From positions 1-64,000 of the forward strand of contig DASXZH010000082.1 in assembly GCA_036502005.1 (NCBI GenBank): a stretch of 64,000 nt of DNA, in the 5' to 3' direction. The translations under genes were made by a program, and so were the position numbers. This document shows positions 35,517 to 44,884 of this stretch, piece after piece (position 1 is the stretch's first letter; each line of letters starts with the position of its first letter). This DNA comes from DASXZH01 sp036502005 (GTDB lineage Bacteria > Armatimonadota > Fimbriimonadia > Fimbriimonadales > Fimbriimonadaceae). Under the pieces are notes generated by a model, which was not told where the DNA came from, searched no databases, and saw only the letters and a program-made list of their open reading frames with translations.

Positions 35517-38075
35517 CTAAAAAGCCGTCACCCCATGAAGCCTCAGCCCCGCGTACGCGCTCGTGCTGTGAAAAACCAGCTTCGCGATATCCATGGGATG
35601 GTCCCCAAGGTTCAGCCGAACTAGAGAGAGCCCATTTGCCCGAGGTCCAATCACGTTCGCTTTAGGATCGGTGGTAGACCTAACGTCAACGCCGTAAATC
35701 AGGGTTTTGTTAATCTTTGTGCCATCGGCCATTTCGATTTCGAAATCGGCGACGGGCGTATTCACATCGGTAGCCGTTGTTGTATCAACCGCCAAGCAGA
35801 GTTCATGCCCATGCAACCCCGGAGTCTGAACCTGTAAATCGCCCGGCAACGCGCTTGTCTCAGGCGTTAAAAGCGAACGCAAAGAGTAAGGCTCAAAATA
35901 CTTAAAGGTCACGTTCCCTATCTTCGATTCAACCCCGCCGCCTAAGTTTGCTGAAGTACCGGCGACCGGCGTGAGTTCGGAAGGCGGCTCAAAATACATC
36001 CGCGAAAAGACTTCAAAGGGATCGTAGCCGAGCTTGTCGTAGTCATCCTTGCGGCCGCTCCAGGCATAATCGCCTGCCACAATCATCGCGGCAAACTGCC
36101 TGAACTCACGGATCATGTTCGGCTCGTCGCTGTTGTATCCGGCCCAAGTCGTTTGCAGCGTCCCCGCACCTTCCTGAATTGCGGCCAAATAGAAGCCACG
36201 AATGTTTTCGGCCCGAAACCAGGTGGAAGCGATCGGCCAAACCCCGTCCTGTTTCCAAAGGTCTATCGTGCCGAGGTAGTTCTGGGGATTGGGATCGTCC
36301 TTGTAGTGCCAGTCTGTAACCCAGGTTCCTTTTGGAATGAATGCGCGCCGGGCAACGGCTGCTTTCTCATCGTCGGCGAGCGCCGCATCCGGCGCTTCAC
36401 CCGGGGCTAGGCACTGGTCGCCCCAGCACATCATTTGGCAGTTGTGCTGGATCGCAATATTCGCCAAATAGGGGAGTTGGATCTGCCAGAGTTGGGTTGT
36501 CAAAACCGGATCTTTCGTCGGCCACCGCAGGTTCACTTCATCTAGCCCGAAATGGATAGCTTTCGGACGAAGCAGGTTAATCGCCTCATCCCACACGTCG
36601 GCCACGATTTGTTTCGATTTCGGAAGCCTTGGATCGATGCTGTAGGCCGGCGATGGGAATAGTGCAAGGTCGTCCGTTTGCTTATCGGCAAAGAGCCAGC
36701 CCATGTGGCCAAAGCTTTGAATGAGAGGGATTGGCTCAACCCCAACGCCTCGGTAGTAACGAAACAGCGAAAGCAGGTCGTAACGCGACATGTAGCCTTC
36801 CGGCTTGGGATTCGGCAGCGCTTCCCATTTTGTGCGCTCGCATTCCAGAACGACATGATTGAACTTAAGCGGGCGCAGGACCCGATTCCAAAGCTTCTGC
36901 TGAAACTGGAGAGCATCCGGGCCGACAAAAAGGTGAACCCCCCGCCAGCCATCAGACGGCCAATCTCGAATAATCCCGCCTGGTAGGCAAAGCTGGCCAT
37001 CCTTTTCATAGAACAGTTGCCCCAAAGTGGTTATGGCGTGGCGTAAACCAGCCACGTCCTGCCCCTCAATTACCACCAGCTTGGAACTGATATGGATCTC
37101 GTAACTCTCGGCAGGCAGGTTCAAATCTTGAACCCTAACAATGAAGCGACCTGACTCCGAATCAACCGCCTTTAGGTTCGGCACATCCCACCTCAGCTTC
37201 GCCTGAGCTACAAGGTCGTCGCCCAAATCCGGTGCGGCGGATGGGAGGTCCATATCCAAAACATCGCCCACTTTCATTGGTTGGTCTTTTTTAAGAAGAG
37301 ATTCCTTCGGAGTTGGTAGTAAAGGAAAATCACCTTCCGTTGGTGAAAGGGCAGCCGGAAGTTGCTCTGGAACCAGTGAGACCGATCCGCCGTGAACCGG
37401 CGCTGAAGGCGCCGCTTGGAAATGCCACTCGGCGGTTGAGGTCGTAACCGAGTTCGGAGCTACCTGAAGCGCAGGCGTCCCTAGCCACAGCAAGTCATTC
37501 TTCTTGGCCCACAGTTTGTTCATGTTTCTAGCGTCAAAACATGTCCAACTCGATTCTGAGCCGTTGAAGGTCAGTTTTCCAGCCGGTGCATTGAAAACAA
37601 AATCTTTGCAATTAGAGGCATAGAGGCGGGTGCTGATGTCGTCGCTGTTGTAGACCGTTGGCGTTAGGGATCTGGCAAGGGTTCCGTTCACGGTGAGGGT
37701 GCCGTGCTGCAGTGGCTGAGCCCAAAGCGCCCCGGCTGTTACTTCAACACTTACTGCTTTATCGCCCGTCCAGCCAAAGCTGTAGCTAACTTTTAAACCG
37801 TAGGGAAGGGCTGTAAATTGTTCGGTGCCGTATGCCTTGCCGTCTGAACTCTTGAACACCAACTCGGTGTCCCCATTCTCCAGTTTCTTTACGGACTGGG
37901 TCCCGTTCATCGAGCTGAAGTAGGTAGTTGACCAATCTGCTGAGTAGAACTGAACCCAAGATCCCTGGACAATTGGGACGCCGGCAACGGATATGGTTAG
38001 GCCCTTATCTGCGGTAACCGCGAATTGGAAGGGCTGCTGCTTGGCCGTAGCCGAAAGCAGAAGCAGGGGAAGCAT
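35517..38075 (-). CDS. Secreted glycoside hydrolase family 20-like beta-N-acetylhexosaminidase
   Basis: 852 residues. The N terminus is hydrophobic (MLPLLLLSATA) and may be a short signal. Residues ~20-240 are beta-rich and unlike GH20. A GH20b-type domain follows (ESYEIHISSKLVVIEGQDVAGLRHAI), then the TIM barrel (DWPSDGWRGVHLFVG, GVGVEPIPLIQSFGHMGWLF) with HFGLDEVN, the Asp512-Glu513 catalytic pair; then a C-terminal beta domain. Exo-cleavage of GlcNAc/GalNAc from glycans is expected, but the Trp-rich pocket was not checked. Together with the rhamnose genes it suggests glycan use. Confidence 0.8.
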   Translation of the reverse strand: MLPLLLLSATAKQQPFQFAVTADKGLTISVAGVPIVQGSWVQFYSADWSTTYFSSMNGTQSVKKLENGDTELVFKSSDGKAYGTEQFTALPYGLKVSYSFGWTGDKAVSVEVTAGALWAQPLQHGTLTVNGTLARSLTPTVYNSDDISTRLYASNCKDFVFNAPAGKLTFNGSESSWTCFDARNMNKLWAKKNDLLWLGTPALQVAPNSVTTSTAEWHFQAAPSAPVHGGSVSLVPEQLPAALSPTEGDFPLLPTPKESLLKKDQPMKVGDVLDMDLPSAAPDLGDDLVAQAKLRWDVPNLKAVDSESGRFIVRVQDLNLPAESYEIHISSKLVVIEGQDVAGLRHAITTLGQLFYEKDGQLCLPGGIIRDWPSDGWRGVHLFVGPDALQFQQKLWNRVLRPLKFNHVVLECERTKWEALPNPKPEGYMSRYDLLSLFRYYRGVGVEPIPLIQSFGHMGWLFADKQTDDLALFPSPAYSIDPRLPKSKQIVADVWDEAINLLRPKAIHFGLDEVNLRWPTKDPVLTTQLWQIQLPYLANIAIQHNCQMMCWGDQCLAPGEAPDAALADDEKAAVARRAFIPKGTWVTDWHYKDDPNPQNYLGTIDLWKQDGVWPIASTWFRAENIRGFYLAAIQEGAGTLQTTWAGYNSDEPNMIREFRQFAAMIVAGDYAWSGRKDDYDKLGYDPFEVFSRMYFEPPSELTPVAGTSANLGGGVESKIGNVTFKYFEPYSLRSLLTPETSALPGDLQVQTPGLHGHELCLAVDTTTATDVNTPVADFEIEMADGTKINKTLIYGVDVRSTTDPKANVIGPRANGLSLVRLNLGDHPMDIAKLVFHSTSAYAGLRLHGVTAF

Positions 38076-38101
38076 TCGGTAATTATGGCGGATTGTTGAC
38101 G

Positions 38102-38245
38102 GCCGAAAGTCGAAAGTCGAAAGTCGAAAGTCGAAGGCCGAATCATTACCTCGCTATAAAGGGGGACCGGAGCCCGCATTTTTAAATTGGCTCTATAGAT
38201 ACGGCTTTCGACTTTCGACTTTCGGCCTTCGACTTTCGGCCTTCG
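38102..38245. repeat. Heptamer inverted pair (GTCGAAA / ACTTTCG)
   Basis: Left arm 38102-38143: GCCGAAA, three GTCGAAA, GTCGAAG, GCCGAAT. Right arm 38204-38245: GCTTTCG, ACTTTCG x2, GCCTTCG, ACTTTCG, GCCTTCG. The arms are inverted, 60 bp apart, and lie between rhaI and the GH20 gene, two bases from the rhaI stop. Confidence 0.95.
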
Positions 38246-38247
38246 AC

Positions 38248-39387
38248 TCACCCCCTCTCTTCTGCCACCCTCAAGACGTAGCCATCCTTCCGCAACGCCT
38301 CGATCGGATCTTCCGGAACTCCCATTTCCTTCCGAACTTCCCTCAGCATCGGCCTTACATCCGTCTCAAACGCATCAACCAAAACGCGGTGGGCCCCAAG
38401 CACGTCCCCTGCACGCTGCCTCTCGGCGAGCTCTCTATAATCCACAATCAGCGCCTTCGCCAAGGCGGTCTGGCAGTTTATAACGCTCTGCAACATCGCC
38501 TCCAACTTTGGTTCAATGTTATGGCTCTGGTCGATCATATAGGCCACGTTCTTTGCTAAATCGCCTGCCGAAACAAGCTCGGTGTAGATCACAAACAACT
38601 CCCACGGGTTGGTGCTGCCCACAATGAGATCATCGTCAGCATATTGCCGGGCGTTGAAATGGAAACCACCAAGCTTTTTCTCATCCAGTAGCTGAGCTAC
38701 AACGTAAGCGATGTTCGTTCCCATGGCGTGGTGCCCGGTGTCCACCAACACCTCGGCTTTGGGGCCGAGCTTAAGGCAAAGTGCGAACGCCGTTCCCCAG
38801 TCTGCAATGTCAGTATGGTAGAAGGCTGGCTCAAAGAACTTGTACTCAACCAGCATTCGGCTGTGATCCGGCAAGTGTTGGTAGATTTCTTGTAGGGTTT
38901 CAACTAACAGGGTTTTTCGTCCCCTAATCGAGTCCTGGCCAGCATAGTTAGTGCCGTCTCCCAGCCACACCGAAAGGATATTGCCACCCGTTTCCTTCAT
39001 TATTTGGCAGCATTCAATCATGTGCTGTACGGCCTTTTCCCGCACGGCAAAGTCTGGATTGCAAAGGCTTCCCAGCTTGTATTCTTCATCTTGAAAGACG
39101 TTGGGGTTGATCGCGCCGATCTTTATTCCCTTCGATTCCGAATATTGACGAAGGGCCTTCCAGTCATCGGTCATATCCCAAGGGATATGGAGGGCTATGC
39201 TGGGTGCGATGCCGCTAAGCTTTTGAATGTAAGCCGCGTCGTCGATCTTTTCGTGAACGTTTCTTGCCGCGCCTTTGGCATGGAAGACCTGAAACCGCGT
39301 GCCGCTATCGCCATATCCCCAGGAGGGGGTTTCGATGTGTTGAGCTTTGAGGGCGGGCTTTACGTGGTCGGTGTCGATGCGATTCAT
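38248..39387 (-). CDS. rhaI: L-rhamnose isomerase (RhaI type)
   Basis: 379 residues, xylose-isomerase-like TIM barrel. Seen: SWGYGDSGTRFQVFHAKGAARN at the start, SVWLGDGTNYAGQDSIRGRK, VEYKFFEPAFYHTDIADW, LVDTGHHAMGTNIAY and GGFHFNARQYADDDLIVGS, which carry the metal- and substrate-binding acidic and His residues of the Pseudomonas stutzeri type isomerase rather than E. coli RhaA. Converts L-rhamnose to L-rhamnulose. It follows rhaB by 10 bp. Confidence 0.94.
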   Translation of the reverse strand: MNRIDTDHVKPALKAQHIETPSWGYGDSGTRFQVFHAKGAARNVHEKIDDAAYIQKLSGIAPSIALHIPWDMTDDWKALRQYSESKGIKIGAINPNVFQDEEYKLGSLCNPDFAVREKAVQHMIECCQIMKETGGNILSVWLGDGTNYAGQDSIRGRKTLLVETLQEIYQHLPDHSRMLVEYKFFEPAFYHTDIADWGTAFALCLKLGPKAEVLVDTGHHAMGTNIAYVVAQLLDEKKLGGFHFNARQYADDDLIVGSTNPWELFVIYTELVSAGDLAKNVAYMIDQSHNIEPKLEAMLQSVINCQTALAKALIVDYRELAERQRAGDVLGAHRVLVDAFETDVRPMLREVRKEMGVPEDPIEALRKDGYVLRVAEERG

Positions 39388-39397
39388 GCATCACGTT

Positions 39398-40915
39398 CTA
39401 CCCCGAATTGGGCTCAAAGACCTCAACCGGAAATGTTCGCATGATCATCTCGCGCCCCTCGACAATGGTGCCGATCTCGCCCAGGGCCACCATCTGCATC
39501 ATCAAGTTGCCGATAGCGGTCGCTTCCACCGGCCCCGCAACTACCCGACGTCGGCAGGCATTGGCGGTTAATTGGTTGAGTAAATGGTTCTGGGAACCGC
39601 CTCCGATAATGTGTATCCGATTGATGGGCCGCCCCACTAATTCTTCCAACTGTGAAAGCACGATCCTGTACTTATCCGCCAAAGATTCCAGGATCGAGCG
39701 AACAATAAAGCCAACATCATCCGGCTTCCCGCCAATACGACTCACGATTCGAGACGACATATCTCCCGGTTTCAAGAAGTCGGCGCTATCCGGATCGAAA
39801 ACTACGCCTGTGGCTTTGGCTGCCAACGAAGCCAGTTCATCGTAGCTGTATTCGTGCCCAGCTTCTGCCCAAGTCGCCCGGCACTGCTGCAACAGCCACA
39901 AGCCCATCACATTTTTGGAGAGCCTGTAAGTTCCGCCAACACCGCCTTCGTTAGTAAAGTTGCCCTCATAACTGGCATCGGTCACAACTGCTGAGGGAAC
40001 CTCAATCCCCATCACCGACCAGGTGCCCGAACTAACCCAGGCAAAGCCATCGCCGATTGCCGGCACAGCAGCAACTGCTGAACCCGTGTCGTGACAAGCC
40101 GGGGCGATCACTTTAACACCTGAAGACATCGAGCCCAAAACTGTCCCCGGCGGGACAAGGTCTGGAAAGATATTCGTGGGGATTTCCAGTTTGCGCAACA
40201 GATCCTTGGCCCACTTTCCCGTTTTCCAACTCAAAAACTGGGTTGTGGTGGCATTTGTAAATTCGCAGCAAGGCAAGCGGTTGCCCGCTAAAAGGAGGAA
40301 GTTCAGGTAGTCCGGTATCGTTAGGAAGCAGTTGGCACAGTTCAACGGAAGAGATTCCAGGCTTGATTCTTCGGGACCTCCCCCGGTTCGCGGACTCACC
40401 GGCCCCTCCACCCGAGAGGGGCAAGGAGTTTGGCTGCCGGCCCAGCGTTGCTCGGTTGGACCGGTCTCTCCTTCCGGGAGAGGCTTGGAGTCTATGGAAT
40501 TCATAGACTTGGCCGCGTAAAGCTGAAACAAGGTGTTGAATGGCAGAAATTGGATTCCAGTTTCCTCATATATTTCCCGACGAGGAATGATTTTGAAGAC
40601 CTCAGCCATCATGCCATCGGTGCGGGCATCGCGGTAGTTGTATGGCAGCTCAATCAACTGCCCGCGGTAATCCAGCAGAACATAATCAATCGCCCACGTG
40701 TCGACTCCAACGGAAGTGAGCCCATCTGTCGCAGCGGCCACGCAGCTAAAAACGTGGGAAGCAAGCGCTTCAATATCCCATCGGAGTGTCCCATCCACAG
40801 AAACGGGACTATTTGGAAAGCGGGCAACTTCGCGGATCTGAAGCTTGCCACCTTCGATCCAGCCTTCTATACCTCGGCCGCTCTCGGCTCCAATATCGAT
40901 GGCGAGGCACTTCAC
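39398..40915 (-). CDS. rhaB: Rhamnulokinase with a repeat-derived in-frame insertion
   Basis: 505 residues, FGGY sugar kinase. N-terminal AIDIGAESGRG; VDTWAIDYVLLD; FLPFNTLFQLYAAK; PDYLNFLLLAG; WVSSGTWSVMG; and the C-terminal IHIIGGGSQNHLLNQLTANA. Phosphorylates L-rhamnulose. Residues ~141-188 (DSKPLPEGETGPTEQ ... GPVSPRTGGGPEESSL) are absent from relatives and encoded by the R4 repeat. The first codons overlap the pseudouridine synthase stop as ATGA. No aldolase (rhaD) or regulator is in the window. Confidence 0.92.
   Translation of the reverse strand: MKCLAIDIGAESGRGIEGWIEGGKLQIREVARFPNSPVSVDGTLRWDIEALASHVFSCVAAATDGLTSVGVDTWAIDYVLLDYRGQLIELPYNYRDARTDGMMAEVFKIIPRREIYEETGIQFLPFNTLFQLYAAKSMNSIDSKPLPEGETGPTEQRWAGSQTPCPSRVEGPVSPRTGGGPEESSLESLPLNCANCFLTIPDYLNFLLLAGNRLPCCEFTNATTTQFLSWKTGKWAKDLLRKLEIPTNIFPDLVPPGTVLGSMSSGVKVIAPACHDTGSAVAAVPAIGDGFAWVSSGTWSVMGIEVPSAVVTDASYEGNFTNEGGVGGTYRLSKNVMGLWLLQQCRATWAEAGHEYSYDELASLAAKATGVVFDPDSADFLKPGDMSSRIVSRIGGKPDDVGFIVRSILESLADKYRIVLSQLEELVGRPINRIHIIGGGSQNHLLNQLTANACRRRVVAGPVEATAIGNLMMQMVALGEIGTIVEGREMIMRTFPVEVFEPNSG
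40352..40495. repeat. R4 repeat copy inside rhaB
   Basis: About 144 bp (48 codons) inserted in frame. The segment 40370-40425 is nearly the reverse complement of 30149-30203 (GTGAGTCCGCGAACCGGGGG core). The remainder includes the palindromic CTCTCCTTCCGGGAGAG. The ends were placed where the kinase homology stops. Confidence 0.85.
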
Positions 40916-41733
40916 GGCAGAAGACCCACCATGGATTTTAGCTTATCGACTTCTTTCTTGCCGAGCATCCGGCACGCGCTGGGAGGAAGATTCTTTAGGA
41001 CCAACGGTCCAATGCGCACACGCTTAAGGGTCAATACCTCGTGTCCGATCGCTTCGAACATGAGGCGAACTTGGCGCTTGCGGCCTTCGTGGATGGTGAT
41101 CCTCACCATCGTGGTCGAGGCGCGGCGGCCAGGGTTGGTCACTTCAACCTTAGCGGGAGCGGTCTTGCCGCCTTCCGTAATCCAAATGCCCTTTCGCAGT
41201 TTTTCTAGTTCCGCTTCTTCAGGAATCCCGCCTACCACACACTCATATTCCTTTTCTATACCAAACCGTGGGTGCGTTAACCGCTGGGCAAGTTGGCCGT
41301 CGTTGGTAAACAACAACAGACCCTCGCTATCCATATCCAAACGGCCGACCGGCTTCAACATGGCGTCCAACTTGGGCAACAGCTTCTTAACGGTTTGCCG
41401 GCCCTGGGGATCAAAAAGGGTAGTCACATAGCCGACCGGCTTATTCATGATCAGCGTAAAAGTTTTGGTCACACCGACTGGGTTGCCGTCAACACGGACC
41501 TCGTCATCAGGCGATACTTTCACGCCCATTTCCCTTACATACTCGCCGTTAACTTGAACGCGGCCCTGGGAAATTAGCTCCTCGGCAGCGCGACGGCTGC
41601 AAAGGCCAGAAGCGGCAATTCGCTTATGCAAACGCTCCGTCCCATCATCGACTTTTGGGGCAGTTTTAACGGGCGCTGCGCGTTTGATAGGTCTTCGAGA
41701 TTTGCTTCCGGCGGAGGTTCTTGGCATAGGCAA
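40912..41733 (-). CDS. RsuA/RluB-family pseudouridine synthase
   Basis: 273 residues. A basic 30-residue lead, then an S4 RNA-binding domain (RLHKRIAASGLCSRRAAEELI, GRVQVNG), then the synthase domain with the catalytic Asp133 in GRLDMDSEGLLLFTNDG, preceded by NKPVGYVTT, and RKRQVRLMFEAIGH near the end. Probably modifies 23S rRNA (RluB-like); exact position not predictable. The gene overlaps the upstream carboxypeptidase by 68 bp and the downstream rhaB by 4. Start ATG at 41733 or 41727. Confidence 0.92.
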   Translation of the reverse strand: MPMPRTSAGSKSRRPIKRAAPVKTAPKVDDGTERLHKRIAASGLCSRRAAEELISQGRVQVNGEYVREMGVKVSPDDEVRVDGNPVGVTKTFTLIMNKPVGYVTTLFDPQGRQTVKKLLPKLDAMLKPVGRLDMDSEGLLLFTNDGQLAQRLTHPRFGIEKEYECVVGGIPEEAELEKLRKGIWITEGGKTAPAKVEVTNPGRRASTTMVRITIHEGRKRQVRLMFEAIGHEVLTLKRVRIGPLVLKNLPPSACRMLGKKEVDKLKSMVGLLP

Positions 41734-42901
41734 AGCGCCGTAGGCGCCGCTTCAGTATGAACGCTCCCGAGCCCATTATGCCGATGAAGAAGAAGATGCT
41801 GAGAAACCCAGCACCCATAATGCTGGCTCCTTTCGGGGTTGGCGCGAGGGCGATCAGCGGCAGTTGCTCGACCCAGCCGTCGGCATCGGTCACCGTGATC
41901 AGACCCAGTTGCTGACCCTTGGTTACGGGTGCTTGAACATTCTTATAAAGTTGGAAACTGATTGCCGGCCGACAAGGCGAAGTCTTATCGTAGACGTGAT
42001 AGATGTCTTCCGGAACGGTCGCCGCGACGCGGGGGGCCGCACCTCCGTTTACGCTCACTTCGGCAACGGTTGCCCCTGTTTGGAGCACCAACTCTCGATC
42101 GTGGTTCTGGAACGCCCAGTCCATCATCATGCCGTTGTCGGTCTTCCAATCGGTGGCGTGAAAGACCACTGTGATGACGCGGTAGCCATTTCGGGTTGCG
42201 CTTCCTACGTAGCACTGGCCCGCCTCGCGGGTCCAGCCGGTTTTAATGCCATCGGCGCTGGGGTCGATGCTCAGATATTTGTTCTTGCTGACCAGAAATC
42301 GATCTTGCATGTTCACGCTTCGCGTGATCTCGTGTCTTCTAATCCCAACGATGGCGCGGAATTGCTCGTAATGCATGGCGGCCCTAGCAATCAGCGCCAT
42401 ATCATAAGCGGAAATCGTGTGGTTGTCGTCGTTCAGACCGTTGGGATTATCGAAATGGGTGTTCTTACATCCAAGCTGCTTGGCCCGCTCATTCATCAAG
42501 GCGACAAAAGCTGGAACGGAACCGCTGATGTGAGTGGCGACAGCCACACAGCCATCGTTTGCGCTTCTCAGCAGCAAGCCGTACAACATTTCTTGGACGG
42601 TCATTTTCTCGCCCGGAACTAGGTGCAGGCTGGCACCTTCCACCTTGTCCACTCCCTCCGGAGCGGTGATCACGTCGGTTGGTTGGCAATGCTCGATAAG
42701 GAGCATGGCCGTCATGATCTTGGTGGTGCTGGCCGGATAACGTGGAGTATCCGCATCTTTCGCCCAAAGGATCTTGCCCGACTGCGCCTCGATAATGACG
42801 GCGCTATCGGCGGTAACGTTTAGCGGAGGTGCGGCGGCTGCAAAAGCGGCACAAAAAAAGGCAATGGCTCCCATCAGGGCCTTTCGTGTATTCACAAGCA
42901 T
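41666..42901 (-). CDS. Serine D-alanyl-D-alanine carboxypeptidase (PBP5/DacF family)
   Basis: 411 residues from MLVNTRKALMG (a longer start at 42952 is possible). Signal peptide (ALMGAIAFFCAAFAAAA). Penicillin-binding motifs: STTK with nucleophile Ser58, SAN at 113-115, KTG at 220-222. Removes the terminal D-Ala from peptidoglycan stem peptides in the periplasm. A C-terminal membrane helix (GAGFLSIFFFIGIMGSGAFIL) and basic tail anchor it. The last 68 bp overlap the next gene. Confidence 0.93.
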   Translation of the reverse strand: MLVNTRKALMGAIAFFCAAFAAAAPPLNVTADSAVIIEAQSGKILWAKDADTPRYPASTTKIMTAMLLIEHCQPTDVITAPEGVDKVEGASLHLVPGEKMTVQEMLYGLLLRSANDGCVAVATHISGSVPAFVALMNERAKQLGCKNTHFDNPNGLNDDNHTISAYDMALIARAAMHYEQFRAIVGIRRHEITRSVNMQDRFLVSKNKYLSIDPSADGIKTGWTREAGQCYVGSATRNGYRVITVVFHATDWKTDNGMMMDWAFQNHDRELVLQTGATVAEVSVNGGAAPRVAATVPEDIYHVYDKTSPCRPAISFQLYKNVQAPVTKGQQLGLITVTDADGWVEQLPLIALAPTPKGASIMGAGFLSIFFFIGIMGSGAFILKRRLRRFAYAKNLRRKQISKTYQTRSAR

Positions 42902-42982
42902 AATTTTAGAAAGGCACCTTAAGAGCGCCAAGTTCTTTTCTGGACGGTCCAACCCGCTCCAAAGGAGCCCAAAAAACGACTT

Positions 42983-43519
42983 TCACGAAGCTAAGCCACC
43001 CTCTTCTACCTGTAGCACAGGCAAACCGGTAGACAACGGCGGCAGCATGGAAAGGTCGTTCAAGTTGAACTGATGCAGAAATTGTTGGGTGGTGGTGTAT
43101 AGGAAGGGGCGGCCAGCAGTTTGTTTTCTTCCTGCCTCCTGTATTAGCCGCCGCTCTAAAAGGCTGCGAACGCCGTAGTCGCTTTGCACTCCTCTTATCT
43201 GGTCGACTTCCGCCTGGGTGATCGGCTGCTTGTAGGCAATGATGGCCAAGACCTCCATCAGGCTTCGGCTCAACTTCTGTCGCTGGGGCTTTAGGAATGC
43301 AGCGATGGCATCGGCAAAATCGGGCTTGGTGCAGAGTTGATAACCGCCCGCGATTTGTACAAGTTGAAGCGAGCCTCTTGCATTTAATCGCTCATGAAGC
43401 ACTTCGAGGGCTTGCTCGACTTGGCCTTCTGTGAGTTCCAGCGGGACGGCCATTTGGGCGAGAGTGACAGGGCTATCGGTGACAAAAAGAAGGGCTTCTA
43501 AAGTGTCAACGATTTCCAT
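42983..43519 (-). CDS. scpB: Segregation and condensation protein B
   Basis: 178 residues with the two winged-helix domains of ScpB: MEIVDTLEALLFVTDSPVTLAQMA at the start, LSRSLMEVLAIIAYKQPITQAEVDQIRGVQSD, and LLERRLIQEAGRKQTAGRPFLY. Works with ScpA and Smc in chromosome compaction. Two bp downstream of scpA. Confidence 0.96.
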   Translation of the reverse strand: MEIVDTLEALLFVTDSPVTLAQMAVPLELTEGQVEQALEVLHERLNARGSLQLVQIAGGYQLCTKPDFADAIAAFLKPQRQKLSRSLMEVLAIIAYKQPITQAEVDQIRGVQSDYGVRSLLERRLIQEAGRKQTAGRPFLYTTTQQFLHQFNLNDLSMLPPLSTGLPVLQVEEGGLAS

Positions 43520-43521
43520 AG

Positions 43522-44313
43522 CTAAGCGGCTTTTGCAAACTCGACATCGGCGGCTTCCGTGAGCCTAACATTCACCTGGCCAAGCCGAATGAGTTCCAAT
43601 AGGCTAAGGAACCAATAGACCGCTTCTTCACGGCTAAACGGCAAGGTTATCAGTTGATCCAGCGACTTGAAATCTTGGGACAGCGCCTTCAGCACGACCT
43701 TCATCTGTTCAGAGATCGACCGCCTTGGCCTGTTTAACGGCTTAACCCCTTCTACGGTGGCCTTGGTTAGCAGCTTCTCGAAGGCTCTGGCCAAATCATT
43801 AATGGTGACGTTGCCGATCTCGAACGGCAGTTCGTAAGGATCTGGGCCGCAGTCAGGCGGCCTAAAGAACATCCTTTCACGCTCGTCTTGCCAAATGTTA
43901 AGGGATGTGATGGCCGTTTCGTATTCGTGGTTTGTCGGAGCGATCAGTTCTGTTGGGAGTTCTAGTTCCGCCACCGGTTCGGCGACGGGCAGCAGGCTCC
44001 AGGCCTTTCTTTCCAGCAGATAGCTTAGGGCGGCCAAGGCCGCGCCTGCGTTGTCTAGATCCTTGAGCGTCGCTTCCAACAGATATAGGAAGTAGGCCTC
44101 GCAGATCGGCAGAAGGGGAACGGTAAGAAGGTCGACTTTTCGCTCTCTTACGCAGGTGAAAAGCGTGCCGAGGGAGCCGGTAAAGTAGGGCGATTCAACC
44201 TGAATCGGGGGTGGCGCGACGACGCCTAACGCGGTAACCGCTTCTTCTACTTTGTGCGGTTTTCTCGCGTGTTGCCTTCGGGCAAGGGCAGTAACGTCAG
44301 TGCGAAGCGCCAT
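43522..44313 (-). CDS. scpA: Segregation and condensation protein A (kleisin)
   Basis: 263 residues. The body matches ScpA: FTGSLGTLFTCVRERKVDLLTVPLLPICEAYF, AALSYLLERKAWSLLP, and a C-terminal winged helix (LITLPFSREEAVYWFLSLLELIRLGQV). The N-terminal ~50 residues are shorter and unusual. Start at 44313 (ATG); an earlier TTG at 44319 is less likely. No smc gene is in the window. Confidence 0.93.
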   Translation of the reverse strand: MALRTDVTALARRQHARKPHKVEEAVTALGVVAPPPIQVESPYFTGSLGTLFTCVRERKVDLLTVPLLPICEAYFLYLLEATLKDLDNAGAALAALSYLLERKAWSLLPVAEPVAELELPTELIAPTNHEYETAITSLNIWQDERERMFFRPPDCGPDPYELPFEIGNVTINDLARAFEKLLTKATVEGVKPLNRPRRSISEQMKVVLKALSQDFKSLDQLITLPFSREEAVYWFLSLLELIRLGQVNVRLTEAADVEFAKAA

Positions 44314-44498
44314 GAGCAATCCAAAGACGCACGGAAAGGCTTAGCAGATTCTAGTTTCAGGGGCTATTTTGCGGTCCTTGCAAGAGCCCTGTCGCTCACC
44401 ATTCCGTGGGTCGCGTTAAGTTCAGTTATACCTGGAGATTTTTCTTGTTGTGGCAATCGTCTAGTGGTTAAAGAATTATGGAATCAAAGGAAAGCGGT

Positions 44499-44879
44499 AT
44501 GCGGCAGATGTTGGCGGAAGCGGGGACCGCGGCTTATAGTCCCTTAGAGAGCTTTAACGTTGCGAAAGCTGATGTCAATGGGTACGCGATCATGGAAGGC
44601 GACGGCGGAGGGCAGGTTTATTTGAGCGTTCCGATGCGCGAAGTTGTTTGCGGTGAACCTGCATTAAGACACCTGTTGCTGGAAGTTGATCATTTATGTT
44701 GGCACGAACCCGACATGGCAACTCTTTACTATGAGCAATGCAAGGTAGGGCAAGGCATTCCCGGCGGCATGGGCGGAGGAGTTGCGGCCGATACGCTCTG
44801 GGTTCATCCCAGACTGGCAGGAAAACGAGATCTGATCCAGAAATATTTGGCTGGGGAAATCTCGTCCATTCTCGGCTAG
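44499..44879 (+). CDS. Small cytoplasmic protein of unknown function
   Basis: 126 residues from the ATG at 44499, which has AAGGAAAG six bases before it; an in-frame ATG at 44478 lacks such a site. Sequence: MRQMLAEAGTAAYSPLES, GDGGGQVYLSVPMREVVCGE, LLLEVDHLCWHEPDMATLYYE, GGMGGGVAADTLWVHPRL. No signal peptide or membrane segment. Family not recognised. Followed by REP repeats. Confidence 0.68.
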   Translation: MRQMLAEAGTAAYSPLESFNVAKADVNGYAIMEGDGGGQVYLSVPMREVVCGEPALRHLLLEVDHLCWHEPDMATLYYEQCKVGQGIPGGMGGGVAADTLWVHPRLAGKRDLIQKYLAGEISSILG

Positions 44880-44884
44880 GGCAG

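Noticed and set aside
44451..44475. Functional tRNA gene
   Set aside because: Only the first ~20 bases look like tRNA; no anticodon stem, T arm or 3' acceptor strand could be found.
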